Assembly: GCF_023256235.1 (NCBI RefSeq)
Contig: NZ_JAGDWY010000081.1
Coordinates: 1,860-34,026 of the forward strand
DNA from: Desulfurella sp.
GTDB lineage: Bacteria; Campylobacterota_A; Desulfurellia; Desulfurellales; Desulfurellaceae
Length of the DNA stretch: 32,167 nt
Direction of reading: 5' to 3'
Position 1 is the first letter of the stretch; each line of letters opens with the position of its first letter. Under the pieces are notes generated by a model that was not told where the DNA came from, did no database searches, and saw only the letters and a program-made list of their open reading frames with translations. Both the position numbers and the translations under genes were made by a program. Of this stretch, positions 7,018 through 15,841 are shown piece by piece.

Positions 7018-8004
7018 TCACACTCTAAAGGCACTGCCAAGTACCTCTTTGTTTTTTCGCTCATACATCTTTATAAGCTCGTCGCGCGCTGGTCCCAAAT
7101 ATTTTCTTGGGTCAAACTCGGATGGATTTTTCGCAAAAAATTCCCTTATTTTTGCTGTCATTACAAGCCTACCATCTGTATCAATATTTATTTTGCACAC
7201 AGCCGATTTTGCAGCTTTTCTCAATTGATCTTCGCTTACACCTATTGCATCTTCTAATTTGCCACCATAAGCATTAATCATATCAACATACTCTTTCAAC
7301 ACACTTGAAGCCCCATGAAGCACAATTGGAAAACCAGGAATGCGCTTTTCTATTTCTTCTAAAATATCAAACCTCAAAGGCGGTGGTTCTTTACCTTTTT
7401 CTACTTTAAACTTGTATGCGCCATGGCTTGTGCCTATAGCTATTGCAAGTGAGTCAACTCCAGTTTTTTTGACAAAATCTTCAACATCATCAGGATTTGT
7501 ATAAATATGCCTGTCAGATGACACATCTTCTTCTATGCCAGCCAATACACCAAGCTCACCTTCTACACTTACATCATACTTATGAGCGTAATCTACCACC
7601 TGTTTTGTAATAGCAACGTTTTCTTCATAAGGAAGGTGAGAACCGTCTATCATAACAGACGAAAAACCAAAATCTATACAGCTTTTGCACAATTCAAAAC
7701 TATCACCATGATCTAAATGCAGACAAATTGGTATTTCTTTTAAATTTTTAGATGCTGCAAGCTCTTTTGCAAACTCAACAGCACCTTGACCCATCCATCT
7801 CAAAAGCGTTTGATTGGCATAATTTCTAGCACCTTTTGACACCTGCAAAATTACAGGTGATTGTGTATTTACGCATGCTGTAATAATTGCCTGCAATTGC
7901 TCCATATTGTTAAAATTGTAAGCAGGTACCGCATAGCCACCTTCAAAAGCTTTTTTAAACATATCTTTTGTGTTTACAAAACCAAGCTCACTGTAGTGAA
8001 CCAT
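7018..8004 (-). CDS. fba: Class II fructose-bisphosphate aldolase
   Basis: Zinc-dependent aldolase joining dihydroxyacetone phosphate and glyceraldehyde 3-phosphate, or the reverse. The protein has 328 residues. Family features are PAYNFNN at residue 27, the metal site CLHLDHGDSF (D98, H99), GTSHGAYK with the second zinc His, and VLHGASS with the third. NIDTDGR is the sugar-phosphate contact region. I chose ATG 8004 over the longer open frame from 8049 because a very strong ribosome binding site (GGAGGTG) ends five bases before it, and the family starts there. That site is the best Shine-Dalgarno match noticed in the window, suggesting high expression. The lipoprotein gene ends 16 bases upstream. 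Confidence 0.96.
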   Translation of the reverse strand: MVHYSELGFVNTKDMFKKAFEGGYAVPAYNFNNMEQLQAIITACVNTQSPVILQVSKGARNYANQTLLRWMGQGAVEFAKELAASKNLKEIPICLHLDHGDSFELCKSCIDFGFSSVMIDGSHLPYEENVAITKQVVDYAHKYDVSVEGELGVLAGIEEDVSSDRHIYTNPDDVEDFVKKTGVDSLAIAIGTSHGAYKFKVEKGKEPPPLRFDILEEIEKRIPGFPIVLHGASSVLKEYVDMINAYGGKLEDAIGVSEDQLRKAAKSAVCKINIDTDGRLVMTAKIREFFAKNPSEFDPRKYLGPARDELIKMYERKNKEVLGSAFRV

Positions 8005-8020
8005 AATTTCACCTCCAGCT

Positions 8021-8551
8021 TTATTGTTTTTCTTTTTGCAGGTTTTCAATACGCATCTTTTCCATCGTAAGCTTTAATAAATCATCTTTATGAACAAACT
8101 CAACTACTTTTGGCAAACGATAATTTGAAACATTTTCACATGCTATAATGTGTATATTTGAGTTGTCATTGTGGTCACATATATTAAAAAAATTTTGTGT
8201 AAAGTATATAAGGTTACTTTCATAAAGCAAAATGCTGTCTTTTTTTGGTATATTTAATTTTTCTAAATCTGCATTTGTAAATTTTGCTCCACTCATATAA
8301 TCTTTTACATACAAATCATTGCCATTTATATATATACCATAGAGCGCAAAACCCAACGGGCTTGCAATGTCAATTGTCGAATTTGTAGGCGATATTCTAA
8401 AAAATCCATCAATGTTTCTTACCTTTGTTTTGGCTTTAAAAATACCTGTTGCAGCTGTTGGAATCTGGGCAGTACTTTCCTGTGGTTTTGGGATGCTTGC
8501 ACAAGAACTCAAAAAAAATACAAATGAAAAAAGCAACAATAAAAATTTCAT
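8021..8551 (-). CDS. Putative outer-membrane lipoprotein, LolB-like
   Basis: I do not recognise this gene firmly. The 176-residue product begins with a lipoprotein signal: two-residue positive start, hydrophobic run, and lipobox LSSC with the lipidated Cys at 17. Ala at position +2 predicts delivery to the outer membrane. The mature part has alternating polar/hydrophobic strands (for example FKAKTKVRNIDGFFRI and NSTIDIASPLGFALYGIYI) that resemble the LolA/LolB-type half-barrel, where a hydrophobic groove carries lipoproteins. That similarity is a reading by eye. The start at 8551 is preceded by AAAGGAAG. An in-frame TTG further up lies in the purF end and lacks the signal-peptide pattern. The gene sits between purF and fba with small gaps. 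Confidence 0.6.
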   Translation of the reverse strand: MKFLLLLFSFVFFLSSCASIPKPQESTAQIPTAATGIFKAKTKVRNIDGFFRISPTNSTIDIASPLGFALYGIYINGNDLYVKDYMSGAKFTNADLEKLNIPKKDSILLYESNLIYFTQNFFNICDHNDNSNIHIIACENVSNYRLPKVVEFVHKDDLLKLTMEKMRIENLQKEKQ

Positions 8552-8561
8552 ATAACTTCCT

Positions 8562-9923
8562 TTATTCAAAACTTATTGGATAATGCCCGCTAAAACAAGC
8601 AAAGCAATACCCGCTTTCGCCTACTATTGATTTTAAATCTTCAAGTGATATGTAGGCTATGGAATCAGCTGTAGCGTACTTTGTAATTTCTTCAATTGTA
8701 TGGCTTGACGCAATAAGCTCGGTTTTGGTCGGTGTATCAATACCATAAAAGCAAGGATGCGTAACAGGTGGACTTGCTATGCGCAAATGCACTTCTTTGG
8801 CACCAGCATTTCTTATCATTTTAACAATACGCCTGCTTGTTGTGCCTCTTACAATAGAATCATCCACAACAACAACCCGTTTATTTTCCAAAACATCACG
8901 GGATGGATTCAATTTTAATTTAACGCCAAAATGCCTTATAGAATCTGTAGGCTCTATAAATGTTCTACCTACATAATGGTTTCTTATAATACCCATCTCA
9001 AATGGCAAGCCAGAAGCTTGAGCATATCCAATTGCTGCTGGCATGCCAGAATCTGGTACAGCTATTACTATATCAGCATCTACACCTGAAGTTAAAGCAA
9101 GTTTTTGACCTATTTTTTTTCTAATTTCATATACATGATTATCCCACAGGTAAGAATCAGGTCTTGCAAAGTATATGTGTTCAAAAACACACCTATAAGA
9201 ATTCTCTTTTTTAAAAGGCTTAAACGAATTTACACCATATTTATCTACCTTAACTATCTCACCACTTTCAAGCTCTCTGATGAATTTTGCGCCAATTAAA
9301 TCAAATGCACATGTTTCGCTTGCAAAACAATACGAATCGTTTAATTCACCTATTGCTAAAGGTCTAAAACCCCATGGATCTTTTACAGCATACAAAATAT
9401 CATTAAATAAAATCACAAGCGAAAAAGCGCCTTTTAGCTGACTTAAAGCACCAATTAGCCTTTCGTCAAAAGAACCTTTCTGCCTTGCTATTAAATGAAT
9501 AATAACTTCTGTATCGCTATTTGAGCTAAATATAGCACCATCACTTATGAGTTTGTTTTTTATGTTTTGTGCATTGGTTATATTTCCATTATGAGCAATG
9601 GCAATATCTCCTAAATCAAAACTTGCAGTCAAGGGCTGTAAGTTTACTAAAGAAGAATCACCGCTTGTTGAGTAACGGGCATGGCCTATGCCAATATCGC
9701 CTTTTAAATTTTCTATATCTGCTTTATCAAAAGCTTCCAATACAAGTCCACGCGAACGCTTTTTATAAAAAACACCATTATGCCTTGTTACAATCCCACA
9801 ACCCTCCTGGCCTCTGTGCTGCAGGGCATGCAAACCCAAATACACATAATTTGACGCTTCTTTTATATTGTATATACCAAAAACTGCGCAATGCTCTCTT
9901 AGTTTATCAAATGGGGCTCTCAT
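8562..9923 (-). CDS. purF: Amidophosphoribosyltransferase
   Basis: First step of de novo purine synthesis: PRPP plus glutamine to 5-phosphoribosylamine. The protein has 453 residues. A short propeptide MRAPFDKLREH precedes Cys12, the nucleophile of the Ntn glutaminase domain exposed after self-cleavage (CAVFGI). GHARYSTSG and HNGNITN are glutaminase motifs. VPDSGMPAAIGYAQ and the PRPP loop VVVVDDSIVRGTTSRR mark the phosphoribosyltransferase domain. Cys residues in YRCVFEH, HPCFYG and GYCFACF match the four iron-sulfur ligands of the Bacillus-type enzyme, so a [4Fe-4S] cluster is likely. No other pur gene is in the window. The ATG overlaps the dapB stop by four bases. Confidence 0.96.
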   Translation of the reverse strand: MRAPFDKLREHCAVFGIYNIKEASNYVYLGLHALQHRGQEGCGIVTRHNGVFYKKRSRGLVLEAFDKADIENLKGDIGIGHARYSTSGDSSLVNLQPLTASFDLGDIAIAHNGNITNAQNIKNKLISDGAIFSSNSDTEVIIHLIARQKGSFDERLIGALSQLKGAFSLVILFNDILYAVKDPWGFRPLAIGELNDSYCFASETCAFDLIGAKFIRELESGEIVKVDKYGVNSFKPFKKENSYRCVFEHIYFARPDSYLWDNHVYEIRKKIGQKLALTSGVDADIVIAVPDSGMPAAIGYAQASGLPFEMGIIRNHYVGRTFIEPTDSIRHFGVKLKLNPSRDVLENKRVVVVDDSIVRGTTSRRIVKMIRNAGAKEVHLRIASPPVTHPCFYGIDTPTKTELIASSHTIEEITKYATADSIAYISLEDLKSIVGESGYCFACFSGHYPISFE

Positions 9924-10723
9924 TTAGATTTTATTCCAAGCACGTCATTCATATCGTAAAAGCCAGGCAATTTATCAACTACCCAGGAAGCTGCCTTGAG
10001 AGCACCTTTTGCAAATACATCGCGTGAAGATGCTTTATGTGTAATTTCTATACGTTCTGCATCGCCTGCAAAAATAACAGTATGCTCACCTACTACATCA
10101 CCGCCACGAAGAGCCATTATGCCTATTTCGTTTTTTGCCCTTGGTGCTTCGCCCACTCTTGAGAATCTTGCATTTTGCTCAAAACTTATGCCCAGACCTT
10201 CTGCTACCATATGAGCCAACTTTAAAGCAGTCCCACTTGGAGCGTCTTTTTTTGCTCTATGATGCATTTCTACAATCTCTACATCAAAATCACTGCCCAA
10301 ATACCGAGCTGTTTCTTTTACAATTTCAAACAGTATATTTACGCCTAAGCTCATATTTGGTGCCATAACTATAGGGCACATTACAGATAGCTTTTTTATT
10401 TGCTCAATAGAGTCAGTATCACAACCTGTGGTGCCAATTACAATTGATTTTTTATTTTCACATGCACACCTTACATTTTCAAGTGTGGCTTTACAATTTG
10501 TAAAATCAATAACACAGTCACCTTGATCTATACAATCTGATAATTTTTCGCTAACTTTTACATTTATTGGAGAAATACCCAATAGACTGCCTATATCTTT
10601 TCCTACACAATCGGTGTTTGCTTCGGTTGCCCCAACAAGTTTAAATTTGTCAGTCTGAATAGCAAGTGTTGCAATGCGTCTGCCCATTTTGCCACACACG
10701 CCACAAACTATTAAATTAATCAT
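9920..10723 (-). CDS. dapB: 4-hydroxy-tetrahydrodipicolinate reductase
   Basis: Reduces the DapA product with NAD(P)H to tetrahydrodipicolinate, in the lysine and diaminopimelate pathway. It has 267 residues, normal length. The N-terminal Rossmann loop reads GVCGKMGRR (8-16), IGTTGC and APNMSLGVN follow, and the catalytic signature MHHRAKKDAPSGTA spans 153-166 (His154/155 and Lys159). The gene begins three bases after the dapA stop and ends overlapping purF by four bases, so the dap genes and purF share a message. Confidence 0.96.
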   Translation of the reverse strand: MINLIVCGVCGKMGRRIATLAIQTDKFKLVGATEANTDCVGKDIGSLLGISPINVKVSEKLSDCIDQGDCVIDFTNCKATLENVRCACENKKSIVIGTTGCDTDSIEQIKKLSVMCPIVMAPNMSLGVNILFEIVKETARYLGSDFDVEIVEMHHRAKKDAPSGTALKLAHMVAEGLGISFEQNARFSRVGEAPRAKNEIGIMALRGGDVVGEHTVIFAGDAERIEITHKASSRDVFAKGALKAASWVVDKLPGFYDMNDVLGIKSK

Positions 10724-10726
10724 AGT

Positions 10727-11611
10727 TTATCCACCCAAAAATTCGTATTCTTTTAACATAGCTTTTAGTTTTTCTTTGTTTGCATTTGACATTTTGCACA
10801 ATGGCAATCTAAATTCTTCTTCTACAAGACCCATAAGTGCTACAGCTGTTTTAACAGGTATAGGATTGGTTTCAATAAACATCATCTGGTGAAGAGGGTA
10901 CATTTTATGGTGTAGCGTTTTGGCTTTTTCAAGATCGCCTGACACAAATGCATCGTATTGCTCGCTAACCATTGCGGGTGCTACATTTGATGTAACAGAA
11001 ATTATGCCAGAACCACCTATAGATAGCATGGGTAGTGTTAAAAAATCATCGCCACTTACCACGCTAAAGCCTTCTTTTGCTTTTTCAAGAATTTCTGAAA
11101 CCTGGTTTAGCGAGCCGCTTGCTTCTTTTATGCCAATAATATTGTCAATTTCGCTAAGCCTTGCCACCGTATCTGGCAATATGTTAACCGATGTCCTTCC
11201 TGGCACATTGTATATAACAACTCCTATATCAACAGCATCTGCTATTGCTTTATAGTGCTGATATAATCCTTCCTGTGTAGGTTTATTATAATATGGCGTT
11301 ACAGATAAAATTGCATCAGCGCCCAAACTTTGAGCTAATTTTGCCATTTCAATAACTTTTTTTGTATTATTGCTACCAGCACCAGCAAGAACACCTACCT
11401 GACCTTTGCATTCTTCAACGCATGAGCCAACAACTTTTTCATATTCATTTAAATCCAGTGTTACAGCTTCTCCTGTAGTACCACATGGTACAATACAATC
11501 AATACCATTTTCAATTTGCCTTTTAATTAAATTCCTAAATGATACCTCATCAAACTTGCCATTTTTGAATGGAGTTACAATAGCCGTCATAGCACCTTTT
11601 AATTCAAACAT
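10727..11611 (-). CDS. dapA: 4-hydroxy-tetrahydrodipicolinate synthase
   Basis: Condenses pyruvate with aspartate semialdehyde, the committed step to diaminopimelate and lysine. It has 294 residues. The Schiff-base Lys is K162 in IGIKEASG, the catalytic Tyr is Y134 in VIYNVPGRT, and CGTTGE (43-48) binds pyruvate. The ATG at 11611 has a GGGGG ribosome site seven bases upstream. The frame also opens from a TTG two codons earlier, but that position is too close to the site. It follows dapF by 17 bases, the largest gap within this block of coding genes. Confidence 0.96.
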   Translation of the reverse strand: MFELKGAMTAIVTPFKNGKFDEVSFRNLIKRQIENGIDCIVPCGTTGEAVTLDLNEYEKVVGSCVEECKGQVGVLAGAGSNNTKKVIEMAKLAQSLGADAILSVTPYYNKPTQEGLYQHYKAIADAVDIGVVIYNVPGRTSVNILPDTVARLSEIDNIIGIKEASGSLNQVSEILEKAKEGFSVVSGDDFLTLPMLSIGGSGIISVTSNVAPAMVSEQYDAFVSGDLEKAKTLHHKMYPLHQMMFIETNPIPVKTAVALMGLVEEEFRLPLCKMSNANKEKLKAMLKEYEFLGG

Positions 11612-11628
11612 ATACAACCCCCTTTATT

Positions 11629-12471
11629 TTAATAATCCCACGCTTCGTCGATCATGGTACCCACAAAACTAAGCATGCTATCACCTTCTAAAAATACCAT
11701 GTCTATGGGCTCACTGGATTTGGCGTCTTTTATTTGAAAATACACTTTAAGAATTTTCCCAGAACGAGTTCTAACCTCAACGGGCGATATTGCTTTGTTT
11801 GTAAGTCCACTAATTAAACTTGAAGCAGTTGCGCCTGTGCCACAAGCTAAAGTTTCTGCTTCTACGCCACGTTCATATGTTCGAATTGTAATCGTATTAT
11901 CATCTAAAACCTTTACAAAGTTAACATTTGTGCCTGCTGGAGCAAAAATTTCATGATAACGATACTTTGCGCCAAGTTTCGCTACATCTACAGCTTCTAT
12001 ATCATCAACAAATATCACAAGGTGGGGCACACCTGTATTTATAAAATACATTGTTTGGTTATCCAGCTCAACTGTTTTATAATCTGTAGGTCTGGTAAGC
12101 TGTACTTTGACTGTATTTATACCTACGATTTCACCATAAATCTTGCCAGCACCTGTTAAAAATGTAGTTTTTGTATCACTTATTATACCTTTTAAATAGG
12201 CGAAACGTACAGCACATCTTGAACCATTACCGCACATTGATGCAATGGAGCCATCACTATTATAAAACTGCCATGCAAAATCGCAATCTGGCTCATCTGT
12301 ATTTTCTATTAGGATAACACCATCTGCACCTATGGATAAACCTCTTTTACAAATGCGCTTAACAAATTCTTCTGTTTTTAAACCGATATTTTCTACAACA
12401 TGCTCTCTATTGTCTATTAAAATAAAATCATTACCTGAGCCGTTCATCTTAAAAAATTCAATTTTTCGCAT
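11629..12471 (-). CDS. dapF: Diaminopimelate epimerase
   Basis: Converts LL- to meso-diaminopimelate, needed for both peptidoglycan and lysine, by a two-base mechanism with no cofactor. It has 280 residues. Both catalytic cysteines are present: Cys80 in MCGNGSRC and Cys210 in ACGTGA. The N-terminal FFKMNGSGNDFILID and the middle NTGVPHLVIF stretch are typical. Its ATG shares one base with the lysA stop (TAATG), a classic translational coupling. Confidence 0.97.
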   Translation of the reverse strand: MRKIEFFKMNGSGNDFILIDNREHVVENIGLKTEEFVKRICKRGLSIGADGVILIENTDEPDCDFAWQFYNSDGSIASMCGNGSRCAVRFAYLKGIISDTKTTFLTGAGKIYGEIVGINTVKVQLTRPTDYKTVELDNQTMYFINTGVPHLVIFVDDIEAVDVAKLGAKYRYHEIFAPAGTNVNFVKVLDDNTITIRTYERGVEAETLACGTGATASSLISGLTNKAISPVEVRTRSGKILKVYFQIKDAKSSEPIDMVFLEGDSMLSFVGTMIDEAWDY

Positions 12472-13706
12472 TAAATAGTTTCCCCTCTAATTAAATCTTC
12501 GAATGTTTCTCTTGCTCTTACTAGTTTTACTTTATCTTTATCTACTAAAACTTCAGCTGGTTTACAACGTGAATTGTAATTACTTGCCATTGTAAAACCA
12601 TATGCTCCACTGCTAAATATACTAACTAAATCGTTTCTTTCAAGGCTATCTATTTCTCTTGATCTGGCAAAAAAATCACCGCTTTCACAAATTGGACCTA
12701 CAATATCAGCTGTGATTTTTTGGGCATTCTTTTTTACTACAGGTTCGATTTTGTGGTATGCATCGTACAAACTTGGTCTAATAAGATCATTCATTGCACC
12801 ATCTACAATGATAAAATTTTTACCTTCATTTTGTTTTCTATACAGGACTTTTGTAACAAATATGCCGCCATTTGCAACTAAAAACCTGCCAGGCTCCAAT
12901 ACAATCAAACTATCCGGAAAATCTTTAAATGCTTCATTGATAAAATTTGCATACTGGTCCAAATCCGGTTCTTTTTCGTTTTCATAAACTACACCAAGTC
13001 CACCACCTATATCTATAATATCAAGTTTTATACCCAAAGAAAGTAACTCTCTCATAATATGCGCTACTTTTACTTGCGCTTCAAAAAATGGAGATACATC
13101 TGTAAGCTGGCTTCCAATATGGAATTGAATGCCTTTAATACTAATATGCTTCATTTGGGAAGCTTTCTTGTATGCATCTACAATTTGTGTGTGTGATATG
13201 CCAAACTTATTTTTCTTTAAACCTGTAGATATATATGGATGAGTTTTTGGATCAACATTTGGGTTTACTCTAAAAGAAACCGGTGCAGTCTTGTTTAGCA
13301 AACAAGCAACTTTTTCTATTTCTTCTAATTCTTCAAATGATTCAATATTAAACATTAAAATGTTATTTTCAAGAGCATATTTTATTTCATCTGGCGTTTT
13401 GCCAACACCGCTAAATACGATTTTTGTCGTATCAAGACCGGCCTTTTTTGCCCTAAAAATCTCTCCAGCAGATACCACATCTGCACCTGCGCCTAATTTT
13501 GCAAATGTGTTTATAACGGCTAAATTGCTGTTTGCTTTAAGCGCAAAGCATATTAAGTGCCTTCTTGAAATTTTTTCATCAAGTTTTTTATATTGAGTTT
13601 CAAAATGACTTTTACTGTAAATATAAAGTGGTGTTTTAAACTCTAAAGCAATGTCTGCTACCTTAATATCTTCTACATAAAGCTCGTTATTTTTGTAATA
13701 AAACAT
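12471..13706 (-). CDS. lysA: Diaminopimelate decarboxylase
   Basis: PLP enzyme that decarboxylates meso-diaminopimelate to L-lysine, the last step of the pathway. It has 411 residues. The PLP Lys is K57 in FALKANSN, IDIGGGLGV binds the PLP phosphate, QFHIGSQ holds the conserved His, and GPICESGDFF near residue 340 contributes the Cys across the dimer. The ATG at 13706 follows GGGGG with six bases between, and the TTG just before it is not used in my reading. It is the first gene of block A and faces a divergent gene across about 110 bases with a fair promoter. That leader is too short for a lysine riboswitch. Confidence 0.96.
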   Translation of the reverse strand: MFYYKNNELYVEDIKVADIALEFKTPLYIYSKSHFETQYKKLDEKISRRHLICFALKANSNLAVINTFAKLGAGADVVSAGEIFRAKKAGLDTTKIVFSGVGKTPDEIKYALENNILMFNIESFEELEEIEKVACLLNKTAPVSFRVNPNVDPKTHPYISTGLKKNKFGISHTQIVDAYKKASQMKHISIKGIQFHIGSQLTDVSPFFEAQVKVAHIMRELLSLGIKLDIIDIGGGLGVVYENEKEPDLDQYANFINEAFKDFPDSLIVLEPGRFLVANGGIFVTKVLYRKQNEGKNFIIVDGAMNDLIRPSLYDAYHKIEPVVKKNAQKITADIVGPICESGDFFARSREIDSLERNDLVSIFSSGAYGFTMASNYNSRCKPAEVLVDKDKVKLVRARETFEDLIRGETI

Positions 13707-13735
13707 CAATACCCCCTTATTTAGCCTTAAGTATT

Positions 13736-13763
13736 ATTTTAATTAATATTACTTAATTTGCAA
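13736..13763 (-). promoter_or_regulatory. Possible promoter of the lysA-spoVG block
   Basis: On the minus strand, TTGCAA (13763-13758) is followed after 16 bases by TAAAAT (13741-13736). The start of transcription would be near 13729, leaving a leader of about 23 bases that contains the GGGGG ribosome site of lysA. It lies in the only intergenic space ahead of the block, which supports the call. The consensus match is moderate. Confidence 0.45.
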
Positions 13764-13781
13764 GAAAAATTTATGCAAGAC

Positions 13782-13810
13782 TTGACAAAGTAAAGCTAAA
13801 GCTTTATGTA
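13782..13810 (+). promoter_or_regulatory. Possible promoter of the plus-strand glycosyltransferase
   Basis: A perfect TTGACA (13782-13787) is followed after 17 bases by TATGTA (13805-13810). Transcription would begin about 13817, right at the ATG at 13818, so the message could be nearly leaderless. No Shine-Dalgarno sequence is seen before that ATG, which fits. It is back to back with the lysA promoter. Confidence 0.45.
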
Positions 13811-13817
13811 TTTGAAT

Positions 13818-14837
13818 ATGAAAATCCTGCATTTAGATACACAAAAAGGCTTTAGAGGCGGCGAGCAGCAGCTAATATACCTAGCAGAAGGCTTAAGAGA
13901 GCTTGGTATAGATTCTATTATTGCCGCTAAGGATGAGCTATACAAAAAAGCAGGCGCAATGGGTTTTGAAACAATAGACTCAAGTAATTTAAAGCAATTA
14001 TTAGGTGCAGCAAAACAATGCGACATCTTACATGCTCATGCTTCAAAAGCGCATACTCTGGGCGTTTTTCTTAAATTATTGACAAGAAAACCCCTTGTAT
14101 ACACAAGAAGGGTGGATTATAAACAAAAAAAGATATCAAAACTTAAGTATTTACTAACAGACAAAGTAGTGTGTGTTGCAAAATCTATTGAAAAAGATTT
14201 ATATGAAAACTTTCACATTCAGGCAGAAACTATTTACAGCTCTGTAGATTTTGATTTGATTGACAAAGTAGATATAAAAAAAGTAGAAACTATTAAAAAG
14301 CAATACGGACCCTTAATAATTGGAAACATTGGAGCGCTAACTGCTCAAAAAGATCACAAAACTCTAATTGATGCAGCAAGCCAGCTTGATAAAAGCTATA
14401 CTTTCCTGATACTTGGCGAAGGAAATTTAAAGCAAGAGTTAGAGATATACGCAAAACAAAAAGGTGTTAACAATATTGTGTTTTTGGGTTTTAGGGATGA
14501 TATACAAAACTATCTGGCTGCATTTGATCTGTTTGTAATATCATCCCAAAACGAAGGTATATGTTCAAGCATACTTCAGGCATTTTTATTTAAAATACCT
14601 GTTGTTGCAACAAATGCTGGCGGAGTAAGTGAGCTTATTGGTGATAACCAAAGGGGCTTAATTGTTCCTATTAAAGATGCTAAAAAGTTATCTGAAAACA
14701 TTCAAAGACTTATTTTAGACAAAGAGCTTTCTAAAAAACTTGCAAACCAAGCGTTTGAGTTTGTTAAGGATTTTAACTATAAGATTGCGTCAAAAAAATA
14801 CCTTGATATTTACAATAACCTTTCAAAGAAAGTTTGA
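13818..14837 (+). CDS. Family 4 glycosyltransferase with altered EX7E motif
   Basis: GT-B fold glycosyltransferase of 339 residues, probably acting on a cell-surface glycan or lipopolysaccharide core. MKILHLDTQKGFRGGEQQ is the N-terminal acceptor-domain start, GNIGALTAQKDH (169-180) is the donor-domain loop, and the C-terminal SSQNEGICSSILQAF region (242-256) corresponds to the catalytic EX7E motif. Glu246 is present, but the second acidic position is Gln254. TNAGGVSELI follows as usual. An in-frame ATG at 13806 falls inside the putative -10 box, so I prefer 13818. It is on the opposite strand to both neighbours and is followed 47 bases later by a radical SAM gene. Acceptor and donor are unknown. 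Confidence 0.8.
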   Translation: MKILHLDTQKGFRGGEQQLIYLAEGLRELGIDSIIAAKDELYKKAGAMGFETIDSSNLKQLLGAAKQCDILHAHASKAHTLGVFLKLLTRKPLVYTRRVDYKQKKISKLKYLLTDKVVCVAKSIEKDLYENFHIQAETIYSSVDFDLIDKVDIKKVETIKKQYGPLIIGNIGALTAQKDHKTLIDAASQLDKSYTFLILGEGNLKQELEIYAKQKGVNNIVFLGFRDDIQNYLAAFDLFVISSQNEGICSSILQAFLFKIPVVATNAGGVSELIGDNQRGLIVPIKDAKKLSENIQRLILDKELSKKLANQAFEFVKDFNYKIASKKYLDIYNNLSKKV

Positions 14838-14860
14838 TTTTAAAAGAAATTTTGTATAAA
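14834..14860 (+). promoter_or_regulatory. Possible promoter of the radical SAM gene
   Basis: TTGATT (14834-14839) lies 15 bases before TATAAA (14855-14860), itself preceded by TG. It overlaps the end of the glycosyltransferase gene. Transcription would begin near 14867, just before the GGAG ribosome site. The short spacing makes this a weak call. Read-through from upstream is also possible. Confidence 0.3.
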
Positions 14861-14884
14861 ATGCACTAAGTTTTGGAGAAAAAT

Positions 14885-15841
14885 TTGTTGATTGACGATT
14901 TAAAATTGCCTAAATCTTACTTTAAAAGCATAGAATTTACAATGCAAGTAGGATGTTCTGTGGGCTGCAATTTTTGCCCTCAAGGTATATTTGTAAAAAA
15001 CTATAAGTCAAACATAAAAAGCTTTACGCTTGAAACTTTTAAAAAAGCGCTTACAAACATCAAAAACTCTACAATTGAAGAAGTAAAATTCAGCGGCTTT
15101 AGCGAACCATTAGAAAACAGCGATATTTATGATTGTATATTAGAAGCCTATACACAAGGCTTTCGTGTTGAGCTCATAACAACGCTAAAAAACTTTTCAG
15201 AGACTGGCTTTAAAAAAATAAAAGATTTGCCCATAAAATGCCACGTAAGCATACAGCCGCCCAATTTAAACAATAGGAAGGGTCTAAGCGATGCGACAGC
15301 GTGGAACAATGTAGAGCAGCTTTTATCTTTAAAGCCAAAATGTGAGCTTGTATTTGGCTGCTTGGATAACGGCTTAACACAACAAAACAAAAATGACTTG
15401 CAAAATATTGAAAACAGACTCAATATAGCAATAAAGTATGAAAGATACACAACAAGGGCAGGGTATGCGGGTTCTGTCTTAAAAACAAATGCTCACAAAA
15501 AACTTGTTTGCAAGCACAATTTAGGTCAAGTTGCTCTGCCAAATGGCGATTTAGCTTTATGCTGTATGGATTTTGGGCTAAAGCATATTGTAGGAAATAT
15601 TTTTAGTGAGCACTACAATGATATTTTAAACGGTGAAAAACTTAAAAGTATAGTGCAAATAATGCTTGGCCAAAAAGAAGGTGAAATTTTGTGTCAAACC
15701 TGCGAGTATGCAAAAGCAATACCAGGCTTCTTAAGTCCTAAATGTTATGTAAACGCGCGAGAGTCTTTTAAAAATCTCCGCGATAAACTTGTCCCCAAAA
15801 ATAGTTCAACCAGAAAAAAGCTTGATGCGCTATTTAGATAA
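14885..15841 (+). CDS. Radical SAM protein with SPASM-like C-terminus
   Basis: Radical SAM enzyme of about 318 residues with unknown substrate. The cluster motif CSVGCNFC (CX3CX2C, residues 24-31) binds the [4Fe-4S] that cleaves SAM. VKFSGFSEPLEN is the GGE-like strand. A second set of cysteines in the C-terminal part (the Cys of LVCKHN, the CC of LALCCMD, and LCQTC) resembles a SPASM domain holding extra iron-sulfur clusters. SPASM enzymes modify peptides, proteins or sugars. The start is uncertain: GGAG at 14875-14878 points to the TTG at 14885 (or 14888), while the TTG at 14873 overlaps that site. Its stop directly abuts the stop of tsaD on the other strand. Co-orientation with a glycosyltransferase hints at glycan work. 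Confidence 0.8.
   Translation: MLIDDLKLPKSYFKSIEFTMQVGCSVGCNFCPQGIFVKNYKSNIKSFTLETFKKALTNIKNSTIEEVKFSGFSEPLENSDIYDCILEAYTQGFRVELITTLKNFSETGFKKIKDLPIKCHVSIQPPNLNNRKGLSDATAWNNVEQLLSLKPKCELVFGCLDNGLTQQNKNDLQNIENRLNIAIKYERYTTRAGYAGSVLKTNAHKKLVCKHNLGQVALPNGDLALCCMDFGLKHIVGNIFSEHYNDILNGEKLKSIVQIMLGQKEGEILCQTCEYAKAIPGFLSPKCYVNARESFKNLRDKLVPKNSSTRKKLDALFR

Noticed and set aside
13707-13817. Possible lysine riboswitch upstream of lysA
   Set aside because: The divergent interval is about 110 bases, and the predicted leader is only about 23 bases, far below the size of a lysine aptamer.
13796-14026. A 76-codon minus-strand frame in the lysA/glycosyltransferase interval
   Set aside because: It lies opposite the start of the plus-strand glycosyltransferase and covers both promoter elements; no family match.
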